Source of the DNA: Telluria sp042683405
GTDB taxonomy: Bacteria > Pseudomonadota > Gammaproteobacteria > Burkholderiales > Burkholderiaceae_D
Direction: 5' to 3'
DNA length: 64,000 nt
Assembly: GCF_042683405.1 (NCBI RefSeq)
Contig: NZ_JBHUJS010000010.1
Span: forward strand, 186,001 to 250,000
Below, piece after piece: positions 8,478-18,039 of this stretch (its first letter is position 1; each line of letters begins with the position of its first letter). Under the pieces are notes generated by a model. The model did not search any database and was not told where the DNA came from. It saw nothing but the letters and a program-made list of their open reading frames with translations. The position numbers and the translations under genes were made by a program.

Positions 8478-9877
8478 TGCGCGGATCCCTGGCACACATG
8501 ATTGCGTCCATGCCGGGCGCACGGATGACGATGAACGCGGCGTTCGACGGCGTGTCGACCGACAGCCGCTCGGCGCCGGCCGGTTCCCTGTTCGTGGCGC
8601 TCAAGGGCGAGAACTTCGACGCGCACGATTTCCTTCCGCAGGTGGCCGCGCGCGGCGTGGCCGCCGTGGTGGTGAACCGCGTGCCGGAAGGCTTCACGCT
8701 GCCGGCGATCATCGTGCCGGATACGCTGGCCGCGCTTGGCCAGATCGGCAATTTCTGGCGCAGCAAATTCGATATCCCGCTGATCGGCGTCACCGGCAGC
8801 AACGGCAAGACCACGGTCAAGGAGATGATCGCGGCCATCCTGGCGCAGGCGCACGGCGCGGACAACCGCCTGGCCACGCAGGGCAACCTGAACAACGAAA
8901 TCGGTGTGCCGCTGACGCTGTTCCGCCTCGCTCCGAACCACAAGTCGGCCGTGGTGGAACTGGGCATGAACCATCCGGGCGAGATCGGCCGACTGACCGC
9001 GATCGCGGCGCCGACCATCGGCATGGTCAACAACGCGCAGCGCGAGCACCAGGAATTCATGCACACCGTGGAAGCGGTCGCGCGCGAAAACGGCTGCGTG
9101 ATCGCGGGCCTGCCGGACAACGGCGTGGCCGTGTTCCCCGGCGACGACGAGTACACCCCGATCTGGCAGGAGCTCGCGGCGGGCCGTGGCGAACGCCGCG
9201 TGATCACCTTCGGCCTGTCCGGCGCCGAAACCGTCAGCGCGACCCACGTCGTGTCGGCCCACGGCAGCGAACTGGCCGTCACCGTGCGCGAAGGCGCCAA
9301 CGCCGGCACTTTCACCGTGCGCCTGAATGCGGCGGGGCTGCACAACGTGCGCAATGCGCTGGCGGCAATCGCCTGCGCCTGCGCGGCAGGCATCGGCAAG
9401 GACGACATCGTCGCCGGCCTCAAGTCGTTCGCGCCAGTCAGCGGCCGCCTGCAGCGCAAGCAGGCCGCCAACGGCGCCACCGTGATCGACGACAGCTACA
9501 ACGCCAACCCCGACTCCGTGCGCGCGGCCATCGACGTGCTGGCGCAGGCGCCGTCCCCGCGCATCCTGGTGCTGGGCGACATGGGCGAAGTCGGCGACCA
9601 GGGACCTGAATTCCACCGCGAGATCGGCGCCTACGCCGCCGAGCGCGGCATCGATTGCGTTCTCGCGACCGGTGAACTGGCGCGCCACATGCAGGATTCC
9701 GGCGCGCGGCATTTCGAGCAGTTAGACGAACTTTTGGCGGCACTGGACCAGCAGCTTGGCCAGTCTGGGCGCCCAGGCGACGCAACTGTACTGGTGAAGG
9801 GCTCGCGCTTCATGAGGATGGAGCGCGTGGTCCAGCACCTGCTTGGCACTCAACACACTGGCAAGGAAGCCCACTAA
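8477..9877 (+). CDS. murF: UDP-MurNAc-tripeptide--D-Ala-D-Ala ligase MurF
   Basis: This 466-residue Mur ligase adds the D-Ala-D-Ala dipeptide to complete the UDP-MurNAc-pentapeptide. The N-terminal domain contains the STDSR motif near residue 28, the P-loop GSNGKTT is at 107-113, and the central domain shows DDSYNANP near residue 337. The start overlaps the murE stop by one base. mraY begins 2 bp after the stop, so the genes are translationally linked. Confidence 0.97.
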   Translation: MRGSLAHMIASMPGARMTMNAAFDGVSTDSRSAPAGSLFVALKGENFDAHDFLPQVAARGVAAVVVNRVPEGFTLPAIIVPDTLAALGQIGNFWRSKFDIPLIGVTGSNGKTTVKEMIAAILAQAHGADNRLATQGNLNNEIGVPLTLFRLAPNHKSAVVELGMNHPGEIGRLTAIAAPTIGMVNNAQREHQEFMHTVEAVARENGCVIAGLPDNGVAVFPGDDEYTPIWQELAAGRGERRVITFGLSGAETVSATHVVSAHGSELAVTVREGANAGTFTVRLNAAGLHNVRNALAAIACACAAGIGKDDIVAGLKSFAPVSGRLQRKQAANGATVIDDSYNANPDSVRAAIDVLAQAPSPRILVLGDMGEVGDQGPEFHREIGAYAAERGIDCVLATGELARHMQDSGARHFEQLDELLAALDQQLGQSGRPGDATVLVKGSRFMRMERVVQHLLGTQHTGKEAH

Positions 9878-9879
9878 CC

Positions 9880-11049
9880 ATGCTGCACTGGCTCGCACAA
9901 TACTTGCAAGACGACTTCGGATTCCTCCGCGTCTTCAACTTCATCACCTTCCGCGCGGTGATGTCGACGATCACGGCGACGCTGATCGGCCTGTTCGCAG
10001 GCCCGGCCGTGATCCGCTACCTGACCCGGATGAAGGTCGGCCAGGCCGTCCGTACCTACGGCATGGAGACCCACCTGAAGAAGCACGGCACCCCGACCAT
10101 GGGCGGCGTGCTGGTGCTGATCGCGATCGGCGTATCCACGCTGCTGTGGATGGACCTGTCCAACCGCCTGATCTGGCCGGTGCTGGTAGTCACGCTGGGC
10201 TTTGGCGCGGTCGGCTGGGTCGACGACTACCGCAAGGTGGTCTACAAGGACCCGGAAGGCATGCGCTCGGCCGAAAAATACTTCTGGATGTCGCTGGTCG
10301 GCCTGCTCGCGGCGTTCTACCTGGCGTTCTCGGTCTCGGCCGAGACCCCGGGCAAGGTGGCGCAGCTGATCCTGGCCTGGATCCAGTCCGGCTTCTCGAT
10401 GGCGCTGCCGCCGGAAGCGCACCTGATCGTCCCGTTCTTCAAGACCATCAGCTATCCGCTCGGTGTGTGGGGCTTTATCGCGCTGACGTATTGCGTGATC
10501 GTCGGCACCTCGAACGCGGTCAACTTCACCGACGGCCTGGATGGTCTGGCGATCATGCCGACCGTGATGGTAGGTTCCGCGCTCGGCCTGTTCGCCTACC
10601 TGACCGGTAGCGCGGTGTATTCGAAGTACCTGCTGATCCCGCACATCCCGGGCGCCGGCGAGCTGCTGATCTTCTGCGGCGCGATGGCGGGCGCGGGCCT
10701 GGCCTTCCTCTGGTACAACGCGCACCCGGCACAGGTGTTCATGGGCGACGTCGGCGCGCTGGCGCTCGGCGGCGCGCTCGGCACCATCGCCGTGATCGTG
10801 CGCCAGGAAATCGTCCTGTTCATCATGGGCGGCGTGTTCGTGGCCGAGACCCTCTCCGTGATCTTCCAGGTGGGCTGGTTCAAGTTCACCAAGAAACGCT
10901 ACGGCGAAGGGCGCCGCCTGTTCCTGATGGCGCCCCTGCACCACCATTTCGAGAAGAAGGGCTGGAACGAAACGCAGGTCGTGATCCGCTTCTGGATCGT
11001 GACCATGATGCTGATCCTGGTTGGCCTGTCCACGCTGAAGCTGCGATAA
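9880..11049 (+). CDS. mraY: Phospho-N-acetylmuramoyl-pentapeptide transferase MraY
   Basis: This 389-residue polytopic inner-membrane enzyme transfers phospho-MurNAc-pentapeptide to undecaprenyl phosphate, giving lipid I. About ten hydrophobic helices are visible. Catalytic landmarks are the DD pair at 115-116 (DDYRK), the NFTDGLDG motif starting near 215 and HHH at 354-356 in the last cytoplasmic loop. The length matches betaproteobacterial MraY. It directly abuts murD (stop then ATG). Confidence 0.97.
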   Translation: MLHWLAQYLQDDFGFLRVFNFITFRAVMSTITATLIGLFAGPAVIRYLTRMKVGQAVRTYGMETHLKKHGTPTMGGVLVLIAIGVSTLLWMDLSNRLIWPVLVVTLGFGAVGWVDDYRKVVYKDPEGMRSAEKYFWMSLVGLLAAFYLAFSVSAETPGKVAQLILAWIQSGFSMALPPEAHLIVPFFKTISYPLGVWGFIALTYCVIVGTSNAVNFTDGLDGLAIMPTVMVGSALGLFAYLTGSAVYSKYLLIPHIPGAGELLIFCGAMAGAGLAFLWYNAHPAQVFMGDVGALALGGALGTIAVIVRQEIVLFIMGGVFVAETLSVIFQVGWFKFTKKRYGEGRRLFLMAPLHHHFEKKGWNETQVVIRFWIVTMMLILVGLSTLKLR

Positions 11050-12546
11050 ATGAACTACGAAGGCAAACACGTCCTGGTACTGGGGCTTGGTGAATCCGGG
11101 CTCGCGATGGCGCAGTGGCTCGCCCGCTGCGGCGCGCGCGTGCGCATCGCCGATACGCGCGAGGCGCCTGCGCGCCTGGCCGAACTGCAGGCCGCGGTGC
11201 CTTCTGCGGAGTTTGTCGGTGGCGAGTTCGCCGCCAGCCTGGTCGAGGGAATCGACTTCGTCGCGGTCAGCCCTGGCCTGATGCCAACGAAAGAACTGGC
11301 GGCGATCACGCCGGCGGCCAGCGAAAAGGGCATCCCGGTGTGGGGCGAGATCGAACTGTTCGCGCAGGCGCTCGCATCGCTCAAGGAAAACGAAGGCTAC
11401 GCGCCGAAGGTCATCGCCATCACCGGCACCAACGGCAAGACCACCGTGACCAGCCTGACCGGCCTGCTGTGCAAGCGCGCAGGCCTGAGCACGCGCGTGG
11501 CGGGCAATATCAGCCCGGCGGCTCTGGACGTGCTGCGCGAAGCGCTCGACAACAACGAACTGCCGCAGGCATGGGTGCTGGAACTGTCCAGCTTCCAGCT
11601 GCATGCGACCTACAGCCTGAACCCCGACGCGGCCACCGTGCTGAACATCACGCAGGACCACCTGGACTGGCACGGCGACATGGACGCCTACGCGGCCGAC
11701 AAGGCGCGCATCTTCGGCGCCGACACCGTGCGCGTGCTGAACCGCGACGATGCGGTCGTGATGCGCATGGGTTCGGGCGCACCGGGCGTGATCACCTTCG
11801 GCACCGACGAGCCCACGGAGCCTGAGTGCTTCGGCCTGCTGAACGAGCGCGGCGTGATGTGGCTGGCGATGGCCGTCGGCGCGGAAGAAACCGAAAAGAA
11901 GCGCCGCAAGAACGCCGCAGCGGAGCCGGTGGAAGTGACGCTGCAACGCCTGATGCCTGCGGACGCGCTGCAAATCCGCGGCATCCATAACGCATCGAAC
12001 GCGCTGGCCGCGTTGGCCCTGTGCCGCTCGGCCAACTTGCCGCTGGCGCCGCTGCTGCACGGCCTGCGCGAGTACAAGGGCGAGCCGCACCGCGTCGAGC
12101 TGGTGGCGACGATCGACTCGGTCGACTATTACGACGACAGCAAGGGCACCAATGTGGGCGCCACCGTCGCCGCGCTGAACGGCCTGGGCAAGGCATTCGG
12201 CGGCACGGAACAGAAGATCGTGCTGATTGCAGGGGGCGACGGCAAGGGCCAGGCGTTCGAGCCGCTCGCGCTGCCGGCCAGCCGTTACGTGCGCGCAGTC
12301 ATGCTGATCGGCCGCGACGCGCCTGCCATCCGCGCCGCGCTCGCCGGTGCCGGCATCGAACTGGTGGACTGCGCAAGCCTGCCGGAAGCGGTGGCGCGCG
12401 CACGCGACGCGGCCCGCGCAGGCGACGCCGTGCTGCTGTCGCCGGCTTGCGCCAGCCTGGACATGTTCACCAACTACGCGCACCGCGCGCAGGTATTCGT
12501 GGACGCCGTGCGCGAGATCGCACTTGAAAAAGGGCAGGACATCTGA
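11050..12546 (+). CDS. murD: UDP-MurNAc-L-alanine--D-glutamate ligase MurD
   Basis: This 498-residue cytoplasmic Mur ligase adds D-Glu to UDP-MurNAc-L-Ala. The N-terminal Rossmann-like domain begins with VLVLGLGESG, the P-loop GTNGKTT is at 126-132, and the C-terminal domain shows DDSKGTN near residue 360. It is longer than E. coli MurD (438 residues). The extra length includes a lysine/arginine-rich insert near residues 277-295 (EETEKKRRKN). The stop overlaps the ftsW start. Confidence 0.96.
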   Translation: MNYEGKHVLVLGLGESGLAMAQWLARCGARVRIADTREAPARLAELQAAVPSAEFVGGEFAASLVEGIDFVAVSPGLMPTKELAAITPAASEKGIPVWGEIELFAQALASLKENEGYAPKVIAITGTNGKTTVTSLTGLLCKRAGLSTRVAGNISPAALDVLREALDNNELPQAWVLELSSFQLHATYSLNPDAATVLNITQDHLDWHGDMDAYAADKARIFGADTVRVLNRDDAVVMRMGSGAPGVITFGTDEPTEPECFGLLNERGVMWLAMAVGAEETEKKRRKNAAAEPVEVTLQRLMPADALQIRGIHNASNALAALALCRSANLPLAPLLHGLREYKGEPHRVELVATIDSVDYYDDSKGTNVGATVAALNGLGKAFGGTEQKIVLIAGGDGKGQAFEPLALPASRYVRAVMLIGRDAPAIRAALAGAGIELVDCASLPEAVARARDAARAGDAVLLSPACASLDMFTNYAHRAQVFVDAVREIALEKGQDI

Positions 12547-13757
12547 TGGCGTTCCAGCTGCCCTTCAAGTTCTCCGGCACGTCCGCCGACGCGGTGGCCG
12601 CCGGCCGTGCGCGCCCGTCGCGCATGATGGAATACGACCAGCCGCTGGTCTGGGTCACCGTGCTGCTGGTGCTGCTCGGACTGGTGATGGTGTACTCGGC
12701 GTCGATCGCGCTGCCCGATTCGCCAAAGTTCTCCAACTACGAGAACGCGTATTTCCTGAAGCGCCAGGCGATCTTCGTCACGATCGCGTTCATTGCCGCC
12801 GCTTTCGTCTTCCGCATTCCGGTCGCCGTGCTGCAGCGCACCGCCCCGTTCATGTTCATCGGCACGCTGGTCCTGCTGGTCCTTGTGCTGGTGCCGGGCA
12901 TCGGCGTAGTCGTCAACGGCGGCCGCCGCTGGCTCAACCTGCGCGTGTTCAACCTGCAGCCGTCCGAGCTGATGAAGGTGGTGATGGTGCTGTACGCCGC
13001 CGACTTCACCGTGCGCAAGCAGCAGTTCATGCACAAGCTGACCAAGGGCTTCGCGCCGATGGCCGGCGCGGTCGGCCTGGTCGGCGTGCTGCTGCTGCTG
13101 GAGCCGGACCTCGGCGCCACCGGCGTGATCGTCTGCATCGCGATGGGCGTGCTGTTCCTGGGCGGCTTCAACGCGATCTGGTTCGGCGGCATCGCCGGCG
13201 TGCTGGTGATGGCATTCAGCACCATCATCGCGCTGTCGCCGTTCCGCCGCGAGCGCCTGTTCGCCTATCTCGACCCGTGGCAGGAAGACAATGCGCTGAA
13301 CAAGGCCTACCAGCTGACCCATTCGCTGATCGCGTTCGGCCGCGGCGAGTTCACCGGCGTGGGCCTGGGCGGCAGCCTGGAAAAGCTGCACTACCTGCCG
13401 GAAGCGCATACCGACTTCCTGATGGCCGTGATCGGCGAGGAGCTTGGACTGGCCGGCGTGCTGGTCGTGATCGCGATGTTCTACTGGCTGGTCAAGCGCG
13501 CATTCGACATCGGACGCCAGGCCATTGCGCTCGACCAGACCTTCGCCGGCCTGGTCGCGAAAGGCATTGGCATCTGGATCGGTATCCAGACCTTCATCAA
13601 CATGGGCGTGAACCTGGGCCTGCTGCCGACCAAGGGCCTGACGCTGCCTTTGATGAGCTATGGCGGCACCGGCGTGGTGGTCAACTGCATCGGCCTCGCG
13701 ATCCTGCTGCGCATCGACTACGAGAACCGCGTCATGATGAAGGGAGGGCGGGTATGA
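12546..13757 (+). CDS. ftsW: Septal peptidoglycan glycosyltransferase FtsW
   Basis: This 403-residue SEDS-family polytopic membrane protein polymerises lipid II at the septum together with FtsI. Hydrophobic segments account for about ten helices. The family landmark near the C-terminus, GLLPTKGLTLPLMSYGGT, is present. The cytoplasmic N-terminus of about 35 residues is normal for betaproteobacteria. The start overlaps murD and the end overlaps murG by 4 bp. Confidence 0.97.
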   Translation: MAFQLPFKFSGTSADAVAAGRARPSRMMEYDQPLVWVTVLLVLLGLVMVYSASIALPDSPKFSNYENAYFLKRQAIFVTIAFIAAAFVFRIPVAVLQRTAPFMFIGTLVLLVLVLVPGIGVVVNGGRRWLNLRVFNLQPSELMKVVMVLYAADFTVRKQQFMHKLTKGFAPMAGAVGLVGVLLLLEPDLGATGVIVCIAMGVLFLGGFNAIWFGGIAGVLVMAFSTIIALSPFRRERLFAYLDPWQEDNALNKAYQLTHSLIAFGRGEFTGVGLGGSLEKLHYLPEAHTDFLMAVIGEELGLAGVLVVIAMFYWLVKRAFDIGRQAIALDQTFAGLVAKGIGIWIGIQTFINMGVNLGLLPTKGLTLPLMSYGGTGVVVNCIGLAILLRIDYENRVMMKGGRV

Positions 13758-14836
13758 AGCGCCTGATGATCATGGCGGCCGGCACCGGCGGCCACATCTT
13801 CCCCGGTATCGCGATCGCGCAGACGATGAAGAGCCGCGGCTGGGAAGTGTCCTGGCTGGGCACCGCGCACGGCATGGAACAGGACCTGGTGCCGCGCGCC
13901 GGCATCGCGCTCGATTCGATCGAATTCTCCGGCATGCGCGGCAAGGGCCTGGGCCACACCGTGTCGGGCGCCTTCAAGCTGGCCGGCAGCTTCTTCACCT
14001 GCCTGGGGCATCTCGCGCGCCGCAAGCCCGATGTCGTGCTGGGCATGGGCGGCTACGTCACCGTGCCGGGCGGCCTGATGGCGCGCCTGCGCGGCGTGCC
14101 GCTGGCATTGGTCAATGCCGATGCGGCGCTGCTCCTGTCGAACAAGACGCTGGCGCCGGTCGCGCAGCGCGTGCTGTTCGGCTTCCCGGCCGATTTCGGC
14201 AGCGCGGCGGCCAAGGCGCAGGTCACCGGCAATCCGGTGCGCGGCGAAATCCTGGCGATCGAAGCGCCGCAGACCCGCTTCGAGAATCGCAGCGGCCCGT
14301 TGCGCGTGCTGGTGGTCGGCGGCAGCCTGGGCGCGAAAGCCCTCAATGACGCGGTGCCGGCGGCGCTGGCGCTGATCCCGGCCGGCGAGCGCCCGGTGGT
14401 GACCCACCAGTCGGGCAAGAAGAATATCGATGCGCTGCGCGCCGCATACGCGCAGGCAGGGGTGCAGGCCGAAGTGGTCGACTTCATCGACAACATGGCG
14501 GCGCGCTACGAGCAGGCCGACATCGTGATCTGCCGCGCCGGCGCGATCACCGTGTCCGAACTGACCGCTGCGGGCGTGGCCAGCATCCTGGTGCCGTTCG
14601 TCGCCTCGACCACCTCGCACCAGCGCGACAACGCGCAGTGGATGGAACAGCAGAAGGCGGCGATCCACCTGCCGCAGCAGGCATTGAACGCGCAGGACCT
14701 GGCGCGCACGCTGCAGGCGCTCACGCGCGAGCAGTGCCGCGCGATGGCGCAGGCAGCACACACCGTGGGACGGCGTGACGCGAACGACGCGATCGCCGCA
14801 GTACTTGAACAGCTGGCAGCCGGAAAGCACAAATGA
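13754..14836 (+). CDS. murG: UDP-GlcNAc:lipid I GlcNAc transferase MurG
   Basis: This 360-residue GT-B glycosyltransferase converts lipid I to lipid II on the inner face of the membrane. The glycine-rich loop GTGGH is at residues 10-14, and a second Gly-rich loop, GGSLGA, starts the C-terminal domain. ATG 13754 overlaps the ftsW stop. The open frame extends far upstream only as a shadow of murD and ftsW. The preceding purine stretch AGGGAGGGCGGGT is a good RBS. Confidence 0.97.
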   Translation: MKRLMIMAAGTGGHIFPGIAIAQTMKSRGWEVSWLGTAHGMEQDLVPRAGIALDSIEFSGMRGKGLGHTVSGAFKLAGSFFTCLGHLARRKPDVVLGMGGYVTVPGGLMARLRGVPLALVNADAALLLSNKTLAPVAQRVLFGFPADFGSAAAKAQVTGNPVRGEILAIEAPQTRFENRSGPLRVLVVGGSLGAKALNDAVPAALALIPAGERPVVTHQSGKKNIDALRAAYAQAGVQAEVVDFIDNMAARYEQADIVICRAGAITVSELTAAGVASILVPFVASTTSHQRDNAQWMEQQKAAIHLPQQALNAQDLARTLQALTREQCRAMAQAAHTVGRRDANDAIAAVLEQLAAGKHK

Positions 14837-16224
14837 AGCACAAGGTCAGGAACATCCATTTCGTCGGCATCGGCGGCAGCGGCATGAGCGGCATCGCCGA
14901 AGTGCTGCACAACCTCGGCTATACCGTGACCGGTTCGGACCTCGGCTCGAACGCCGCCACCGCGCGCCTGGAGAGCCTGGGTGTGAAGGTGTTGCGCGGC
15001 CACGCGCCGGACAATATCGGCGAGGCGGACGCCGTCGTGACCTCGACCGCCGTCAACGAAGGCAATCCGGAAGTAGTCGCAGCGCGCGCCAGGAGCATTC
15101 CGATCGTGCCGCGCGCGGTGATGCTGGCCGAACTGATGCGCCTGAAGCGCGGCATCGCGATCGCCGGCACGCACGGCAAGACCACCACCACCAGCCTGGC
15201 CGCGGCCGTGCTGGCGGCCGGCGGACTCGATCCGACCTTTGTCATCGGCGGACGCCTGAACAGCGCCGGCGCCAATGCGCGCCTGGGTTCGGGCGAATAC
15301 ATCGTGGCAGAGGCGGACGAATCGGATGCGTCCTTCCTGAACCTGGCGCCGATGATCGAGGTGATTACGAACATCGACGCCGATCACATGGAGACCTACG
15401 AGCACGATTTCGAGAAGCTCAAGATGGCGTTCGTCCACTTCACCCACCGCCTGCCGTTCTACGGCCGCGCGATGCTGTGCATCGACGATCCGCACGTGCG
15501 CTCGATCATCCCGCATGTGACCAAGCCCGTCACCACCTACGGCTTTTCCGCCGATGCGCAGGTGCGCGCGTTCGACGCCGAGGCGCAGGGCATCCAGATG
15601 CACTTCTCGGTGCGCCAGGAAGGCTACCCGGACACCCGTTTCGTGCTGAACCAGCCCGGCATGCACAATGTGCTGAACGCCTGCTCGGTGATCGCGATCG
15701 CGCGCGAACTGGGCATCGAAGACAGCGCGACCCAGCAGGGCCTGGCCGAATTCACCGGCGTGGGCCGCCGCTTCACCCGCTACGGCGAAATTGAGATCCC
15801 GGGCGGCGGCAGCTTCACCCTGGTTGACGATTTCGGCCACCACCCGATCGAGACCGAAGTCACGCTGGCGGCCGCGCGCGCCGCCTATCCGGGCCGCCGC
15901 CTGGTGCTGGCCTTCCAGCCGCATCGCTATTCCCGTACCCGCGACCTGTTCGAGGACTTCGTGAAGGTCCTGTCCCATCCGGACGTACTGGTGCTGGGCG
16001 AGGTGTATCCGGCCGGGGAACAGCGCATCGTCGCCGCCGACGGCCGTGCGCTGGCGCACGCGCTGCGCGTGGCGGGCCGCATCGAACCGATTTTTGTTGA
16101 AGCCGTTGCCGACATGCCGCAGACGATCATGAGCATCGTGCGCGACGGCGACGTGGTGCTGACGATGGGCGCAGGGTCCATCTCCGGCGTTCCCCAGCAA
16201 CTGACCAATTTCCAGAAGGCCTAA
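14833..16224 (+). CDS. murC: UDP-N-acetylmuramate--L-alanine ligase MurC
   Basis: This 463-residue Mur ligase carries out the first amino-acid addition to UDP-MurNAc. The N-terminal domain begins with HFVGIGGSGMSGIAE, typical of MurC. The P-loop GTHGKTT is at 112-118, with histidine rather than asparagine as in other MurC proteins, and DDFGHHP lies in the C-terminal domain. It overlaps murG by 4 bp. ddlB follows after 2 bp. Confidence 0.97.
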   Translation: MKHKVRNIHFVGIGGSGMSGIAEVLHNLGYTVTGSDLGSNAATARLESLGVKVLRGHAPDNIGEADAVVTSTAVNEGNPEVVAARARSIPIVPRAVMLAELMRLKRGIAIAGTHGKTTTTSLAAAVLAAGGLDPTFVIGGRLNSAGANARLGSGEYIVAEADESDASFLNLAPMIEVITNIDADHMETYEHDFEKLKMAFVHFTHRLPFYGRAMLCIDDPHVRSIIPHVTKPVTTYGFSADAQVRAFDAEAQGIQMHFSVRQEGYPDTRFVLNQPGMHNVLNACSVIAIARELGIEDSATQQGLAEFTGVGRRFTRYGEIEIPGGGSFTLVDDFGHHPIETEVTLAAARAAYPGRRLVLAFQPHRYSRTRDLFEDFVKVLSHPDVLVLGEVYPAGEQRIVAADGRALAHALRVAGRIEPIFVEAVADMPQTIMSIVRDGDVVLTMGAGSISGVPQQLTNFQKA

Positions 16225-16226
16225 TC

Positions 16227-17186
16227 GTGAGCGTACTTTCCACTTCAGAAGCACAGGCGCTGGGCAAGGTCGGCGTCCTGTTCGGCGGACGTTCGGCAGA
16301 GCGCGACGTCTCCATCATGTCCGGCACCGGCGTGCTGAAAGCCCTGCAGAGCCAGGGCGTCGATGCGCACGCGTTCGATCCGGGCACGCAATCGCTGGCG
16401 GACCTCGCCGCGCAGAAGTTCGACCGCGTGTTCATCGCGCTGCACGGCCGCTACGGCGAGGACGGCAGCCTGCAGGGCGCGCTCGAGCAGATGGGCATTC
16501 CCTATACCGGCAGCGGCGTGATGGCATGCGCGATCGCGATGGACAAAATCTACACCAAGATGATCTGGCTGATGCACGGCCTTCCGACGCCGAAATACGC
16601 GACTGTCGCCAGCGGCGCCGACCTGGCGCAGGTGGCGCAGCAGGTCGGCATCCCGATGATCGTCAAGCCGCCGCACGAAGGCTCGACCATCGGCATCACC
16701 AAGGTCGCGTCCGACGCGGAAGTGCAGGGCGCGTTCGACACCGCATTCAAGTACGACGACCCGGTGCTGGCCGAGGAATTCGTCACCGGCCGCGAGTTCA
16801 CCGTCGCCATCCTCGGCAAGGGCAAGGACGCGCGCGCGCTGCCGGTGATCGAGATCGTGGCGCCGGAAGGCAACTACGACTACCAGAACAAGTACTTCAC
16901 CGACGTGACCCAGTACTTCTGCCCGGCGCAGCTGGATGCGGCCACCACCGCCGAGATGCAGCGCATCGCCGTGGAAGCCTACCGCGCGCTCGATTGCGAA
17001 GGCTGGGGCCGCATCGACTTCATGCTGCGCGCAGCGGACAACAAGCCGTTCCTGATCGAGGCGAACACCTCCCCGGGCATGACCAGCCACTCGCTGGTGC
17101 CGATGGCCGCGAATGCGGTCGGCATCTCGTACGAAGAGCTGTGCGTGCAGATCGTGCGCTCGGCCAGCCTGAAACTGAAAGCGTAA
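16227..17186 (+). CDS. ddlB: D-alanine--D-alanine ligase DdlB
   Basis: This 319-residue ATP-grasp enzyme joins two D-alanines for MurF. The N-terminus carries VLFGGRSAERDVS, the Ddl signature, and the C-terminal active-site region shows EANTSPGMTSHSLVP. Start is GTG at 16227, 2 bp after the murC stop. The frame gives the usual DdlB length and no nearer ATG fits the N-terminal motif. ftsQ follows after 13 bp. Confidence 0.97.
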   Translation: MSVLSTSEAQALGKVGVLFGGRSAERDVSIMSGTGVLKALQSQGVDAHAFDPGTQSLADLAAQKFDRVFIALHGRYGEDGSLQGALEQMGIPYTGSGVMACAIAMDKIYTKMIWLMHGLPTPKYATVASGADLAQVAQQVGIPMIVKPPHEGSTIGITKVASDAEVQGAFDTAFKYDDPVLAEEFVTGREFTVAILGKGKDARALPVIEIVAPEGNYDYQNKYFTDVTQYFCPAQLDAATTAEMQRIAVEAYRALDCEGWGRIDFMLRAADNKPFLIEANTSPGMTSHSLVPMAANAVGISYEELCVQIVRSASLKLKA

Positions 17187-17199
17187 GGAAGAAGACACC

Positions 17200-18024
17200 A
17201 TGTGGCATGACGCACGCACGCTCAACGCAACCGCCAGCGGCATCTTCGCGCTGACGGTGCTCGCGTGCGTCGCGGGCGCCGTGTGGTGGCTGTCGCAGCT
17301 GCCGGTGTTCACGCTGCGTACCATCCGTGTCGAAAGCATGGCTGCGGAGCGCGACCTGAAGAACGTGAACTACCTGACCCTGCGCGAGGGCGCGGTGGGC
17401 CGCTTCCAGGGAAATTTCTTCACGACGGACCTGGAAAAGGTGCGCACCAGTTTCGAGTCGGTGCCCTGGGTGCGCCGCGCGGCGGTGCGCCGCGAATGGC
17501 CGAACCAGCTGATCGTCTCGCTCGAAGAGCACGAGGCGCTCGGCACCTGGGGCGAGGATGGCCGCCTGCTGTCGGTCAAGGGCGATGTGTTCACCGCCAA
17601 CCTGGCCGAGGCCGACGAAGACCACGCGCTGCCGGCGTTCTCGGGCCCGGCCGGCACCGAAAAGGAAGTGATGGCGCGCTATTCGGACCTGTCGGGATGG
17701 TTCAAGCCGCTGGGACTGGCGCTGCAATCGCTGGACCTGTCGAATCGCTACGCATGGACCGTGAAGTTCGATAACGGCATGACCGTGTCGCTGGGCCGCG
17801 AGCAGGATTCGAACACCCTGCGCGTGCGCGCGCAGCGCCTGGTCGATGTGTATCCGCGCCTGTCGCAGAGCGTGCCGCACATCGCCAACATCGACATGCG
17901 CTACCCGAACGGGCTGACGCTGTCGGCAGCGAACCTGAAGCTGGTCGACTGGGCGAAGGCGCGCAGGGCGATCGAGGCGGCAAAGAAGCAGCAACTCAAT
18001 AACACAACCACCAAGAACACATAA
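17200..18024 (+). CDS. ftsQ: Cell division protein FtsQ
   Basis: This 274-residue bitopic inner-membrane protein has a helix at about residues 13-31, a POTRA domain at about 36-105 (FTLRTIRVE at its start) and a beta domain. FtsQ binds FtsL and FtsB and recruits later divisome proteins. An AAGGAAGAAG stretch upstream serves as RBS. The asparagine/threonine/lysine-rich tail is unremarkable. Placement between ddlB and ftsA is canonical. Confidence 0.95.
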   Translation: MWHDARTLNATASGIFALTVLACVAGAVWWLSQLPVFTLRTIRVESMAAERDLKNVNYLTLREGAVGRFQGNFFTTDLEKVRTSFESVPWVRRAAVRREWPNQLIVSLEEHEALGTWGEDGRLLSVKGDVFTANLAEADEDHALPAFSGPAGTEKEVMARYSDLSGWFKPLGLALQSLDLSNRYAWTVKFDNGMTVSLGREQDSNTLRVRAQRLVDVYPRLSQSVPHIANIDMRYPNGLTLSAANLKLVDWAKARRAIEAAKKQQLNNTTTKNT

Positions 18025-18039
18025 GTAGGCGACAGCAAC

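Noticed and set aside
9874..12483. An 869-codon minus-strand frame across mraY and murD
   Set aside because: Shadow of two well-supported genes. Low-complexity composition rich in Arg, His and Gln, no RBS and no family.
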